Assembly: GCF_905404315.1 (NCBI RefSeq)
Contig: NC_066276.1
Location: 10,248,001-10,312,000 of the forward strand
Source: Leptidea sinapis
Taxonomy: Eukaryota > Arthropoda > Insecta > Lepidoptera > Pieridae
DNA: 64,000 nt
Direction of reading: 5' to 3'
The stretch's first letter is position 1; every line of letters begins with the position of its first letter. The notes below the pieces were generated by a model. The model was not told the origin of the DNA. It ran no database searches and saw nothing but the letters and a program-made list of their open reading frames with translations. Both the position numbers and the translations under genes were made by a program. This document shows, one piece after another, positions 27,301 through 42,300 of this stretch.

Positions 27301-30300
27301 CGTCGGGCAGTAACTCCTCCAGATTTGTACGAATCACTCCAGTATGTTTTGGATAACTCAGCGCACAGTATTCCTTTCAATATATCGACGGTCATGAATC
27401 GCTGGACAACACAAGGCGGTTTTCCTGTCCTAACTGTGGAACGACAGGCACCTACTGCACAATCTCTATCTATTCATCAGGTATAAACATGTTTTCGTTT
27501 ACTTGGTGTTACTTAAAACATAAATTGATATCACAAACTAGTTTTTATTACAATTGTAAAATTAATCATACTATAACTATTAATAACTTATACTTAAGAG
27601 TACTTACAAATAAACATAGCATGCACAAAACTTATTTTTTAAAGTATTATACAGAATTAGGTAAGAAGTAAACAGTGTTTTTTAATAACCCGTCAGTGGC
27701 CAAGCTGCCACAAAGCGCGTGGCGCCCATGGCAGTCTTAAGCCGCCGCGCGGTACCGACGCCAAGGTCAACGGGCTCGGGTTACAATAAAATTTATTGCT
27801 TTTGAAGTGTTTCGGCTTGTTTATAAAAACAAACGTCTCAAGACTATTTAATGAATAAGCAAATCTTTTTTTAAATGGGGAGATTATGACGTTCACCGAG
27901 TGATATTTTTATAAATAATAATATTTGATTTTGAGTTTTTGTTTAATATTTGAATCGTTCATTGAAAAAGTATGTTATGTTTCATTAGTTCATACAACGC
28001 ATCGTGATCATTTTATGAGAAAAATAAAAGGAATTTCATAATGTAGATGAAAATAGCCACAGCGCATTGTGTTTTGTTATCACAGTTGTTTTTGAATTGA
28101 GCGCAATGAGTCTTCTCTGTCTTTGAGAGTGACGTTATAGTTATATAAGCAACTGTTGTGTAATAAGGGGTAACACGAATGTGATAGTAGTATCACATGA
28201 GTGTTTTAATACCTAAGTGTCAACAGTTGCATACAAGACTTTATCTACACCCAGAATATGAATCCTCTATAAAAGATTCTGAAACAGTTAGCTTACTGCT
28301 AACATTAAAAAAGCCAGTCCTAGTAACCATTACATCACCAGAACGAGTGTTGTTATGAAAACGAATGATATAATGTTGTACTGAATTTCATTACAACAGT
28401 CGTTTGGATGATGTAATGGTTATTAGGACATTGGGTGTTTAAATGTTGGCAATAAGCTAACTGTTTCAGATTCTTTATTATAGGATTTAAAGCATAGGTG
28501 TCGATGAAACACTAATAACAATTTTTGTTTTCTTATTAATCAAAGACACTTCTTATTCGCAAAGCATTTATTAAACCAACTGTTTGTTATGTCATGATTT
28601 TCTTTGATAGTTAAAATTAAAAAGCTTGATTCTTTACAAATTTACTGCGGGTCTAAGAATTTAATTATTATTTCATCTTTATTCCTCCACACGTTTTTTA
28701 CATAAAATGTTTTGACAGACGCACAAAATACAGATCCATCTTTTATTTTCCATTTCTCCTTGATCCCGCAGGAGTTACGCCCATTGTAAACAATGATCTG
28801 GAGCGACGTTTTCCATTACTTAAGTAAATCAACAATCTTATTGACGTTAACCCAGTTAATGGTGAAAGTGTAAAGAACTTTTTCCAGGAAATAATAAGAA
28901 TTGTAATTTACATCGCTTTCTGCAAAGGTACGATCAATCAATCTATACGTTTTAAAACGTTTATTTTCTGTACCACAGGAACGCTTTTTAACTGACTCGT
29001 CACTTAAATCGTCTGACAACTGGCACGTACCTGTCAACTGGGTTCTTTCAAGCAACATTGACTTTGAGGATACCAGGCCTCAGGCTTGGGTGTTACCAAA
29101 TAGCCCAGCACTAGCCGTCGACATTCCAGGCCTTTCTGATGCTGAATGGTATATAGTTAATAAACAACAAACTGGTAAATTTATTTTATTATTATTTTTT
29201 ATTTATTTATTTTACTTTACACACAAAAAAAAGTATTTTACTTAAATTTAAGTACAAATATAAACCCATTCGGATTTTACCGTGTACTACACTCGTCGCA
29301 TGTTACAAATAACAAAGAGAAAACTAAAAAAATACTATATGACATAATATCAGTACTTCAAACTAATTACAATATGACTTCAATACATTTATTACAATTA
29401 TGAACATTAAACACTTATTCTAATTTTTACAAACTTATTATACTAAATTACAAACAATCCAACTTCTTACCGCATACTTATTTACCCTTCAATTTTCGTT
29501 TTGTTACGTTTGTTGTTTGTTCTTTACGTTTGTGTTATTTTTGTTCTCTGTTGATGGTAAGGTAGTTTTATTACGACATATATTTTTTGGAACAATATTT
29601 TTAACTATTCTAAGTTGCAAAGTGTATATTCAGTGTATGTGGCTATTATAAGTTCTTCCATAGCTCGAGAGCCCGTATTGTAACTACATTATATATATAA
29701 ATTAAATAGCCGTTCCCACCCGCTTCGCTGGACGAATTTTAAACGAAAGGAACGTTGGAATTCTTAAAATAAGCCATAAACCATCTAGGATAAATTTCGC
29801 ATCTAATGATGGTAGTTTCATGTCGATACGATCAGTGGTTTAGGCGTGATTGAGCCTCAAACAAAGACCATTTTCATTATATATATAGATTAAAAAGGCA
29901 TTTATTTTCTCAAAATTGACTCCTTTAGATTCCTTTGTGATGTCATTTCTATTATACTAGATACTACTACCACTTTGGAAACAAATGGCGCTCCGAGAGA
30001 GAAGAAGCGGAGCAAGAAACTCTCCCAGCATTCGTTTTAATAAAATATACATTATTGTACTGACATTGCTATTGCTATAAAATAATCATAATTTAGTCCC
30101 AGGCTGTCCAGAAGTAGTAGGATTTACGACAGTGCCAAATAACATTAATTATTCTGTAGTAATTAAGGTAATTTTGAACACAATAGTTGCATGTATATTT
30201 TTTTATTTCTAGTTTGTTAGTTTTCGATCCAATCGTAACGTTTGATCATACTGTCATAGATTATGTACTCGTTTCTTCATTTACTGCTATAAAAATACAT

Positions 30301-33300
30301 AAGTATTTCATTTTTCAAACACTTCATACATTTTCTAAAGTAATCTTAGTAAATAATTGTATATATCAATTAATAACTGTTATTATTTAAGGGTATTACA
30401 GAGTTAATTACGATACGGTTAACTGGAGAGCATTGGCTAATGTACTTTTGCGATCACACGAGGACATTCATTTGTTGAATAGAGCTCAAATAATTGATGA
30501 CGCCTTCAATTTAGCAAGAAATGGTCGTCTGGTAAGTTTATTAGTACATACATAATCAAATGTAAACCAATAACTATTATTAGAGAACTGTAATCTAAGT
30601 CACGGATTATAAATCAGTAACAAACGATATGGTTTGGTAAAATTAACAGATAAAAATCTTACGTTTCCTTTATGGAGGGTAGAGGTAAGGAATATCATCT
30701 CTTATGGGAGAAAAGTTGAAAAAAGTATAGGAACAGGGTATGGTATGAATTATGTGTAATTATAGCAATTGTAAATGAATTATGATGAGTTAAAAAATTT
30801 AGTATTACTGTCTAAAATAAATTGTCATAAGCTAATGGGCGTCATAAATAGAGCACCGCAATACTTCAAGACAGTCCACATTGTAGCGCTCTACAAACCG
30901 CAGAACTGGCCACATAAGGAGTATTGCTGTCATCTCTGGTCTAGCACACCCCATTATCAGCTCGATCCATTTGACAGTCAGCGACACAGTGCTCCGTGAA
31001 CGGCTGGATCACTTAGCGTTGCGTAGAGACGTCGCTTCATTGTTCGTCTTCTACCCCATTTATCACGGGGAGTGTTCTGAAGAGCAGTTTCACCTAATTC
31101 CTGCCGGCGAATTCCATCTTCGCACAACACGCTATTAATAAGGATATCATCCCCACCATCGGGATGTGTGGCGGTCCTCCACTGTGAGCTTTTTAAGGAG
31201 CTTTCTTCAATGTACTACAAAGCTGTAGAATGTGCTTCCTTGTGCGGTGTTTCTGGGACGATACGACATGGGTACCTTCAAACAAAGCGCGTGCAAGGTG
31301 CACTTTATGACCATTAACGCTCCTGTGATTCCTCTGGTGTTGCAAGAGAATGTGGGCGGCGGTGATCACTTAACACAAGGTGTACGCTCGTTTGTCCTCC
31401 TCTTTCTATAAAAAAAGAATTACAAGGACAAACTTCAACCTTCTTCTTTCATTTGCCAACCTTCGCTAGTTGGAGAGGCTCATGAAGACGAGGCAGTTGA
31501 GCTGCCACAATCGGCTATGTTACGCTCATTCAGGTGAAGTCAGCTCGAGTCGGTTTGAATATATTGAATGATCGAAAAGAAAATAACATGATAATATAGA
31601 ACATTACAGGGTGTTTTTTTTTAAGCAAATCTTAAATTAAAATTATTTCATATTTTAGCTACCTCAAACCTATTGTTTCATTTAAAGAGTACGATACAAT
31701 TAATGACGATTAATTGAGATCTATATATCTATAAGAGATTTCTACTAATATATTGACTCGTCACGATATCTCTGGAACCATAAGGCGTAAAGACTTGCCC
31801 CCTTATTCATTATAGTCTGCTAACGTAAAGCATTGCTAATTCTCACTCTGTCTTCTTCTATTGACCTAAGTCAGAATGAGAAAAAACACTCCTTAGCAGC
31901 TGTTTAAAGTTAGCGGACTATTATGAATAAGGGGGTTGAAATTTGGTAGGAATATTCCTTTCGCCCAGAAGAAGTCAGCTAAGAACTTACTTTAGGATTT
32001 AACGAAATTCTACCCCTAATAGTTATTTTTATTACGAATAGAATAACGTTTGTCCGGTCAGCTTGTACAATTATATTTTAAATGTTATTATTTTCATGAA
32101 CAAAGAACAAAAAACATGTTATTTATCGAATTATTATCCTCACCTTAATGAAGTTCAAACAAATATCGTGTGTTCTTAAACAAACACGCGAAACGAAAAA
32201 CAAAATTATTCTTTTCTTTATCCGATAATTTGTAAGAAGCAATAGAAATCATTTGAAAAGCCAAATTCATCTATTTTTTTATGAAAATAAGGGACGAGAC
32301 GAGCAGTACGTTCAGCTGATGGTAATTGATATACCCTACCAAATACAATGCAGTGCTGCTCAGGATTCTTGGATAACCCAAAGATTTTGAGCGGCACTAC
32401 AATTACGCTGGTCACCTTGAGACATATGATGTTATGTCTCATTTGCCCAGTAATATCACAGGCGCCTTTCAGACCGAAACACAATAATGCTTACACTTTA
32501 CTGGTTCATGGTAGAAATAGGCGCTGTTATGGTACCCATAAGATGTTAAGTCTCATTTACCTAGTAATTTCACTAGTTACCTTCAGACCGAAAGAAATCA
32601 TCATCAAATCTTTCATCATTGAAAGACCAAGTTTGTTTACAGAATTACGAATACGCTTTCGAAGTATCGCGTTACTTGACAAATGAGAGTGACTACATTG
32701 CGTGGGGAGCGGCTAATGCAGCATTTAATTATTTAGATGTCGTTCTCAGTTCAACACCTGTCTACGAGCTCTTTCAGGTAATCTTATTCTTTATTAGATT
32801 AAATATAATATATATAGGGATAAAGTACAACATCCTGTATCCACGTGGGCCGTCATTTGGAGCCGTTTATGCGCTCAATAGATATGCCGAACGCACGAAT
32901 GCTTACCTAGTTCCTCGCCTAATTAATGTATAACCTACAGATATACAGAACATGAGGGAATTAGAATCAGAATATCTTTATTCAATAAAATTTCGAGGAT
33001 CACATTGAATCGTCACAAAATAAATTATTCTAATATACAAAAATACAAAGTTGTATCCATAATTATACTATTGCACTATATTATACGAAAACTAGTCATA
33101 GCTCTACACCGGATTACAAGAACCTAAGGTATTGTCAAGCTGTCATTGCGAGATGGAGCGACATCTGGCCAGGCTATCTTGGCATTTATAAAATCATCTA
33201 TTCTATAATAGGCTTCCCTAATTAAATGTTTTTTATTATAAGATTTGAAATGACGAATTGATAGCTCTGTCACTTTTGATGGTAGTTTGTTATAGAAATG

Positions 33301-36300
33301 CACAGAGTTTCCCATGAAAGAATCGTTAAGTTTTTGTAGTCGGTATCTTGGAATCAAGAATTTATTCTTGTATCTTGTATTAAAGTTATGTATATCATTT
33401 CTTTTCAGTAGATTATCTTTGTTTCTATGCGTGTACAAGAAATTTGCATAAATATGTTGGGAAGTTACTGTTAAAATATTTATCTAATATCATTAAACGA
33501 GCAATTCTTGTATATATATATGTATGTAATCTGAATCTTGGAAACGGCTCCAACGATTTTCATAAAATTTAGTATAGAGGTAGTTTCGGGGGCGATAAAT
33601 CGATCTAGCTAGGTTTCAATTTAAAAAAAATGTAGTTTTATCCGTGTTTTAATGAAAAACAGCTACAATAACATTAGTATACAAAGTAAAGGTCGTTACA
33701 CTCTTGATAGAGCGGTCGTGGTCATCACGAAGTGAAAACTATATACAAGACTATAATAGCTCAGATGGGACTTTGGGTGATCCGGAATGCAGAAGACCCC
33801 GGTCTGAATCCAGGTGTTCTATTAGTTTTTTTTTGTTCAAGTTTTGTACATCCTGAAAAATCCGAGCAAGGCTCGGTCGTCCGGATATTATTTTTAAAAC
33901 GGTCACGCAATGAGTCGCGAAGACAGTATAAATTCACGTAATATTAAGAGAAAACTGAAATCATACTTTTTAAGTCACATATATATATATATATATAAAT
34001 ATGGTAGAAACATCATCTCGCATGCACTCTTGCACAACAATATAGTTCCTACGAGCGTGAAATAAGCCCCAAAAGCGAGCAAGGCTCGGTCGCCCGGATA
34101 TTATTTTTAAAACGGTCACGCAATGAGTCGCGAAGACAGTATAAATCCACGTAATATTAAGAGAAAACTGAAATCATACTTTTTAAGTCACGTATATATA
34201 TATATACTATATATGTATATGTGACTTAAAAAGTATATATATTGTATATATATAAATATGGTAGAAACATCATCTCGCATGCACTCTTGCACAACAATAT
34301 AGTTCCTACGAGCGTGAAATATCCCATAAGTAGAAAAATATTCTTGGAAAGTGGATTAACGGTGGAAATCTAGATCACCAGTATAAACCTCGATGGTAAG
34401 CTAGGTAGCATAATATAATTTATATGGCTTTAAATAAATATGTCTTCGGAACATCCTTTAAAGCCATGGAGATTCCAAAATTATGTTAATAACTTCAATA
34501 TTATATTTTTAGTGTCAAGTACGGACTCTAAAAAAAAATTTGCAGGTCTTCTTAGAAAGTCGGCAATGGTCCTGAGCTTCCACTTGTAACATATTTTTGT
34601 GAGGACAAACAGATAATATATTATATTATAATAACAATAACCTTAATTTAAAGTGTTAATTAGTTTACGTATAATGGTCATTAGAGCATAATAACACTAA
34701 TGAAGAAAAATGTAAATTTCACCGATCCCGAACATCCACACATATGAGATTCCATGTTAAAAATCCGCATAATTATTGACCAATACTACAGATGTACACA
34801 TCAAATTTATAACATTTTTTTTATGAAAATAACTGATGACTCGAGAAGGACGTTCAGCTGATGGTAATTGATACGCCCTGTACATTGCATTCAGTGTCGC
34901 TCAGGATTCTTGAAAAACCCCAAAAATTCTGAGTAGAGACTGCAAGTGCGCTCGTCATAAAACATAAGATGTTTAGTGTCGTTTGCCCAGTAATTTCAGT
35001 AGCTATGGCATCCTTCACACCGAAACACAATAATGTTTACACATTACTGCTTCACGGCAGAAATAGGCGCCGTTGTGGTACCCATAATCTATCTGGCATC
35101 TTGCGCAGGAGCCTCGCACATAATTGTTCATCGGATTTTTCCATGCATTATCGATATTTTATTTCCAGCAATACATTCTAGAACTATCTGCACCCTTGTA
35201 TGAAAGTTTGGGTTTCATAGCTAAGGACAACGAAGAACATGTGACAGCATTCCATCGTAACATTATCTTAGATATAAACTGCCGCAATGGAAATCAGCAG
35301 TGTATCAGCAGTGCCCAGGAACTGTTGCAGCAATTTAGAAATAATTCTAGTAAGTATTCATGATCATTCGGGAAGCTCTGTAAAATCTTCTCGTCCCAAA
35401 TACCGCAGTGTCTGAAGACGAAGGTTTTCAACCAGTGTGTATTGTCAATGATGACTTACGATACGCAGACGTGGTCGCTAACTATGGACCAGATGAGAAG
35501 TCCACCGACATAGCCAAAATGATTGCGAAACTGAAGTGGCAGTGGGCAGGGCACTTAGTTCGACGGACAGATGGCCGGTGGGGCAGAAAAGTGGACAAGA
35601 TACAATACAAATACGATGGATGGGCAGCACAGGACCGATCGTCGTGGAAATCTATGGGGGAGGTCTTTGTTCAGCAGTGGACGTCTTCCGGCTGATGATG
35701 ATAATGATGAATTACTAACAGCCGGTACCCACTGAAGGAGCTGAAGAAGTTGCTAGAGCTAGAAAACTATTGAAGGTGTTAGAGAAGGCCTTTTCCAAGA
35801 GCCACAGTGAACTGAGAGATATTGTGTTAACAAATTTGTAAAATGGTTAAGAAATACATTAGTAAAGGACAAAAGGCTTGTACATTGATTGATTGAGTTT
35901 CGTTTATTGTTTATTTGTGTAAATATTTGCCTCTTTTGCAAATAAATTATATATTTTTTTCCAACAGCATTTACCTTAAACCCTGACATACAGACAGTGG
36001 TATTCTGTTCTGGACTCAGAGGAGGTGACGTAGAGAATTTCAACTTCCTCTGGAACATGTACCAAACTAGCTCGGACTCTAGTGTTCAAGCAATTCTCCT
36101 AAACTCTCTCGGATGTACTTCCAATGAAACACTACGTGATTCGTAAGTTATAACATTATTATCATTTTCCATACTACCTCTCTAGTAAATTGTTTCTTTA
36201 TTTTGCCATTTAATCTTAATCTATACATATATTTGCGTCATAGAGTTTTACCTAAAAGATTGAATATATTGGAATATGTTGGATCTTATATTGATACTAG

Positions 36301-39300
36301 CTGACCCGGCAAATGTTGTTTTGCCAAATAAATTATTTTTAGAGTTACCCCGTTTCTTGGACATTGCAACATTATTTTTTTTTTCTAAAATACAAGAATT
36401 TTTCTACAAATAAAAGTAGCCTCAGTTACTCCTTATTACATTAGCTACGCTATTAGCCAGAACAGACAGACAGACAAAGATTGTAAAATATGTTATTTTG
36501 GTGTAGGTATATATATTCATATACATGTTGTAAAAAGCGGTTGTATGTTGTAAATATCACAAACAGACACTCTATGAGTACAGCGGCACCTTTTTCCGCT
36601 GTCTAGCCAGAGTATACTAAACTACTACAGCAAATACCACCTCCGAGGAAATAACTGGCGCTAAACTTCATAATGACAACTATGACAAATACTATCTTTG
36701 ACACACTTCATCTGCAGTCCCCCTGAAAACGAGATCTGGAAAGGTCTTGAAACGTCGGGTTAACTAAAATAAAAATGTAACTTTTACGCAAACATCTAAT
36801 GTGAAACCGTTACAATTACACGCGTTTTAATCCTTTAAAAGTGTTTTATTTTAATGTGTAACACTCGCGTTATTCAAAGAAAATACTATATACTAAACTA
36901 TTAATATTTTGTGTGCTAATCAAATAACAGAGTAGTAAACATTGGTCTCTCGCAGCAAACAAGAGGTTAAGGATTGGTCTCCGCTATGCTCCAACTAGTT
37001 ACCGCAGGCATTGTAGGAAAGTGCGGACTCTGATATAACGCCCAAGTGGGCGTACTCGAGCCAGTCTCTAACAAAGTGTGACGTTGATGTGCCACATGTC
37101 GTTTTAAACTATACTTATAATTGAAACTAAAATGCCGGGTTGCGTAGTAAAACTTCGGAAAAATAGTACTACAAGTAATAAGAAAGACACTGGGATCACA
37201 TGTCATCAGTATTTTTTTTTAAATTTCAATTTAAAATAACACGAAGCGCAATTAGTTACAAAATTTGAAAGATGCCATTGAGTGTCAAGATGCCACGCAC
37301 ACTAGTACCTTTACAAATAGCCAATACACACTACAGTATAGAATTGCCGTAATGAAAATGCTATTCTTTCTTTTTCTATGTTCTTATGTAGTGCTGTATC
37401 TAGTTGGAGAGCAGCGGAGGCCAATCCATAATCTAAGATTCTAACATTATTGTGTACCTAGTGAAATTACTAAGCTAATAAGACTTAATACTATGATGTA
37501 ATATATCAATTGCAATAAAAGATTGGTTCAGAAAATATTGAAATAAAAAATGAAGTCACGACTTATCCGTGTATCCATACTGGGCCATCCATGTATAGAA
37601 ATATATCAAAAGCTGAATTATATTATATTATACTTTATTTATAATAATAACACTTGACTATTCATTATTTTATTTCTTCATTATTTTAAACGATCTTTTA
37701 TTTATTAACTAGCTGACCCGGCAAACGTTGGTTTGCCATATAAATTAGTTTTAGAGTTAGACCGTTTCTTGGAAATTGCAACATTACTTTATTTTTCTAA
37801 AATAAAAGATTTTTTCTGAAATAAACGTAGTCTAAGTTACTCTTAATTACATCAGCTACCTGCCAATAAAAGTCCCGTCAGAATCGATCCAGCCATTTCA
37901 GAGGTTAGCCGGAACAAACAGACAGACAAAAATTGTAAAAAAAAATTATATTAGTGTAAGTACCGTATATATTCATTTACATGTAGTAAAAAATAGTTTT
38001 TTTTATGATAATAAGGGACGAGACGAGCAGGACGTTCAGCTGATGGTAATTGATACGCCCTGCCCATTACAATCCAGTGCCGCTCAGGATTCTTGAAAAA
38101 CTCAAAAATTCTATGTTATTTACAAGTTATTTCAATATTACAAACAGACACTCCAATTTTATTTAAATGTATAGATTAAACTTTATTTATAACTAGCTGA
38201 CCTGGCAAACGTTGTTTTCCCATATAAATTACTTATCGTAAACCTTCCTTGAGCTTCAACGAATCTATTACAAAAGATTTTATTGAGATCGGTCGAATAG
38301 TTTAGGAGTTATAAGGGAACACACAAACATACATTCTCTTTTATATATAGATAATAGCACTATATGACTTCATTATTTTAAATTTCAAAACTATCTTTTA
38401 TTTTTTGTAATAAGAACTTTTGACTTGACTCATCATGAAAACAATAAAGTTTAGATAAAATCCTACATTCATTTATTAACTGAGCCACATAAGAAGCGGG
38501 CTAATTTCCACAGCAGATAATTTTTGATATCGATACACGTGGATGTTGTCTGAGCAATAAACTGTTATGTGTGGTGTTGGCTTTAGCTTCCATATAAAAT
38601 ATTAATGGTTTTCTTAGTCCGGTCGAAACGAACCTTTACGAAATATCCAATATCCAACATAAATATTTGACGGTTTGGGTAAATAAGAGAATATTACTGG
38701 ACAATATAGGGAATATTTCCCTCAGAGTTGTTCACAATAAATTAAAAAACTGGATAATTTTTTATCAAATTATCATTAAAATAACAGATGCAACATAAAT
38801 TTAAAGATGTGTGTGTTATTATTAAAAGATTAAACATGTGTTGAACACTTATTTAAAAAAAGTTCTATCACAAATCTGTGTCTTTCTGTTAAGTAGCATT
38901 CAACAATCTTTAGACAATACTTATATGTTATACATAATTACTAACACGTGTCGAAGCTTATTATTAAGTGCGTCAAACTGATAGATCATATTCACAAGGA
39001 AGAATTAGATTATATGATGACAGATAAATACAGCTGACAAATCCTGCCATCCCATCTACAATAAAGTCTCCCTGCTATCCAATCTACTATCACGCCTCCT
39101 GCCAACCCATCTACGAAAAGGTCTCCTGCCATCCCATCCACGATAAAGACTCCTGCCATCCAATCTACGATCACGTCACCTGCCATCCGATCCACGATAA
39201 AGTTTCCTATCTTTCCACCACGATGACGTCTCCTGCTATCCCATCCACGATGACGCCTCCTGTCATTGTTTCTACGATAATTCTCTTCAGTATTAGTCTA

Positions 39301-42300
39301 ACAATACTATCATAGGCAGGACTACCTAGCAACTTGAAGCCACACCTATCCGTCGGTTTTATGTAAAGAATATTATTAGACAAGCGATATTTATCACATG
39401 GGCTACATAATATGATTACTGAGCATCTATCTATGAGTAGACAATTATAGTATTCAACGAGATACAAAACCAAAAATTACCTGGATATCAACTTATTCCT
39501 ACTATCTATTAATATTGTTACAAGTATAATATTTGTTTTCTATTGCATAACGCCTTTACAACTGAAGTGTATGTTGATTGATACATTAATTTAATACCTG
39601 TCAAATATGAACGTTAGTTGAATATTTTACTTTCTTCATAGGATATTAAATCCAACCTATTTGATTGATTTGAGACTCCGATTCTCATCGCGTTTAGAAC
39701 ATACCATAATCTCTAAATGTAACCAAAAATACCGATCACAAAACTAAATAGAAAAGAAAAAAAAACTATTTTCCAAATTTTTCAAATCTCAATAGAATAC
39801 AAAAAAGAATTCCGAATAGGTAACATTTAGGTACACATTCTTTTACATATTGCTACATTCATACGATCATTAATACTTTATTAATCATACAACCTTATTA
39901 ATAAATATTCTTGTTCTGCCATTTTTGTAATCAGGAAATAAAAAAGCGCACCTCTTGTAAAGGTGTATAAGTCGTATATGTTAAGCGTGCATTTTAATTA
40001 TAATTGATAAAACATAAGATGTTAGTTTGAAAGATGGAACTATATGAAGAGTTTTTCGTTATGTTAAAAAATCATGTTTTGGATGAACAACATTTAAAAG
40101 AGTTCTTACGCACATTAAATTATTGTGTAAAAGGAAACCGAGCCCACTATAATGAATTGTTGCTGGAATATAACTTTCTACAGTTATGATAGCGCCGCAC
40201 TATAACAGAGTGTAACTTTAAAGAAGATATTATGTACTGGTGAGCTGACTTCTTCTGAGCTCCTCAGTCTTTCGTTCATAGGCTTTCACGTCCCAGCCTG
40301 GTCTCTCCGCTCATGCATTAAATTTGAGCTATCATCCCCAAGAACAAACATTGGGTTTCCCGCGCCATTACACAGGATGTATGAATCTTATAACAATTGT
40401 TTTCTAGACATCGACATATTTTCGTGCTCCCCTGCTGTGTTCAGACACGTTTTAGAATTAAAACTAAAATCATTGTTATCGTTGACCCAAGTTTAATTTA
40501 ATTTGCATTCATCTTTTGTACAAATGCATAATAATCAAATTAGTTATTTCTGTGCATTTGTGACTGTATTTGAGTTTTCCTTTTTATTTATTATTGTATC
40601 TGTGAAACATGTGTTAGGACGCATCTATATTTATATTTTATTAATATTACTTCCTATATTGTTCAGTTTGTTATGTTTCCTTGTAATAATAAATAAAAAC
40701 AGCGATATCGTTCTTATTTTTCAGTTTCTTGAAACAAGTGATTGACGATAATTCAGCCGTTCGAGAACAAGACAGGCACTCTATTGTCGTGTCCGTAACT
40801 AACTCGAGCCCCGAAAACATGGAAGCGGCGCTGGACTTCGTTTTGGAAAACTTCGCTGCTATTCAGCCTAGGTATGTAACAATCAGCGTGGGTTACTGAT
40901 TTAATTAAAATTGATTTAATTTGCTAAAAAACAAAATGATAATTTTATAAGCTAACTAGCTGTGAATACCGTCATTTGTGATTGTATAGTTATAATTTTG
41001 TTAATGTTTGTATAAATCACAACTTATTTCACAATTTTTCATATAAAAAAATTCTAGAACATTTTCGTTTGACTAAAATAAAACTTTTCAAATAATTCTA
41101 GAAATCTCTAGATCATCTCATCTCAATTTACTAAAACAATTCAAATCATTTTAGATGATAATAAGCCACATGTTTCAACCCCCGTATCTTCTTCTACTCA
41201 ACTTGTAACCACCATAGTGCAAAATGGCAGCCTTGTATCTATTGTGACATAGAATAGATAGATGCAGTTTTAGCTGCAGAATGAAATTTTATTTTTTCTT
41301 TCAGTTAAGAACATAATAATATAGTAATAATAATGTTGCCCCACTTGCATTACAATCTAGCCTTAACTTAGACTAATAAGTAATTCTACTTTAACTTGCA
41401 GATTAAACTAAAAATGTGTCCATTAACACATTTCTTATTGTCCCTATTAAGGTGAAGTCACTTTGTTCGTGTCATTTATAATACATAAAATCACGCCTCT
41501 TTGCCGTCGGGGTAGGCAGAGACCACTTCTTTCCACTTGCTTGCGATCCTTACATACTTGTTTCGCTTGGTCCACTTTCATTTTATAATATCACTATATT
41601 TATATTGTATTACACTAATTCACTAACACTACACTAACTCAAAAGGTTTTGTTCGTTTTAGTCTTCTTACTATATCAGTAAATGAAATATAGAGACACAC
41701 ACCTCCATTTATATATATAATATAGATTAAACATGGGTCTTAAGATATAACATGTAGTTTACGATGGTGGTATTGGATATTCCGTGTTGACTCTCCATAT
41801 AGAACTCTCTCGAACGGAAGAACGGAAACAAACGATGTATGTCTTGAGATAATTCGGTCAAGATTGTCCACCGTTTGATTATAAAAACAAAACTTTGTAA
41901 CTTATTATATACCAGGTCGATTTAACATTATTTCTCTAATGTTGCGAAAGAACACGGGCGGGGGTGATCACTTTAGGCTACCCGTTAATTTCTGCTCATC
42001 CTCTCCCATTATAAAAATAATCCTTACTACGCTTTACTGGACATTGACAATTAATCCTTTATAGTTGTATACCATTATTACCGTTTTTATTAATCATTCG
42101 ACTAGATTATTCTATACTATTAAGTTTGTTACTTGTAATTGAAGTTAATCAGTCATGCAAATCAGATATAAACGCGTTTTCATAAGAGATGAAGAAGCTA
42201 ATGGAAAGTTAAAACCTGAAATAAATCTTAGAAAAGATTATCATGTCTAACTGCAAAAGAGATATTTAGCTATCTCAAATATTATATATTCATTTTTATT

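Noticed and set aside
39043..39285. CRISPR-like array
   Set aside because: Units are contiguous 27-mers with no spacers; eukaryotic minisatellite.
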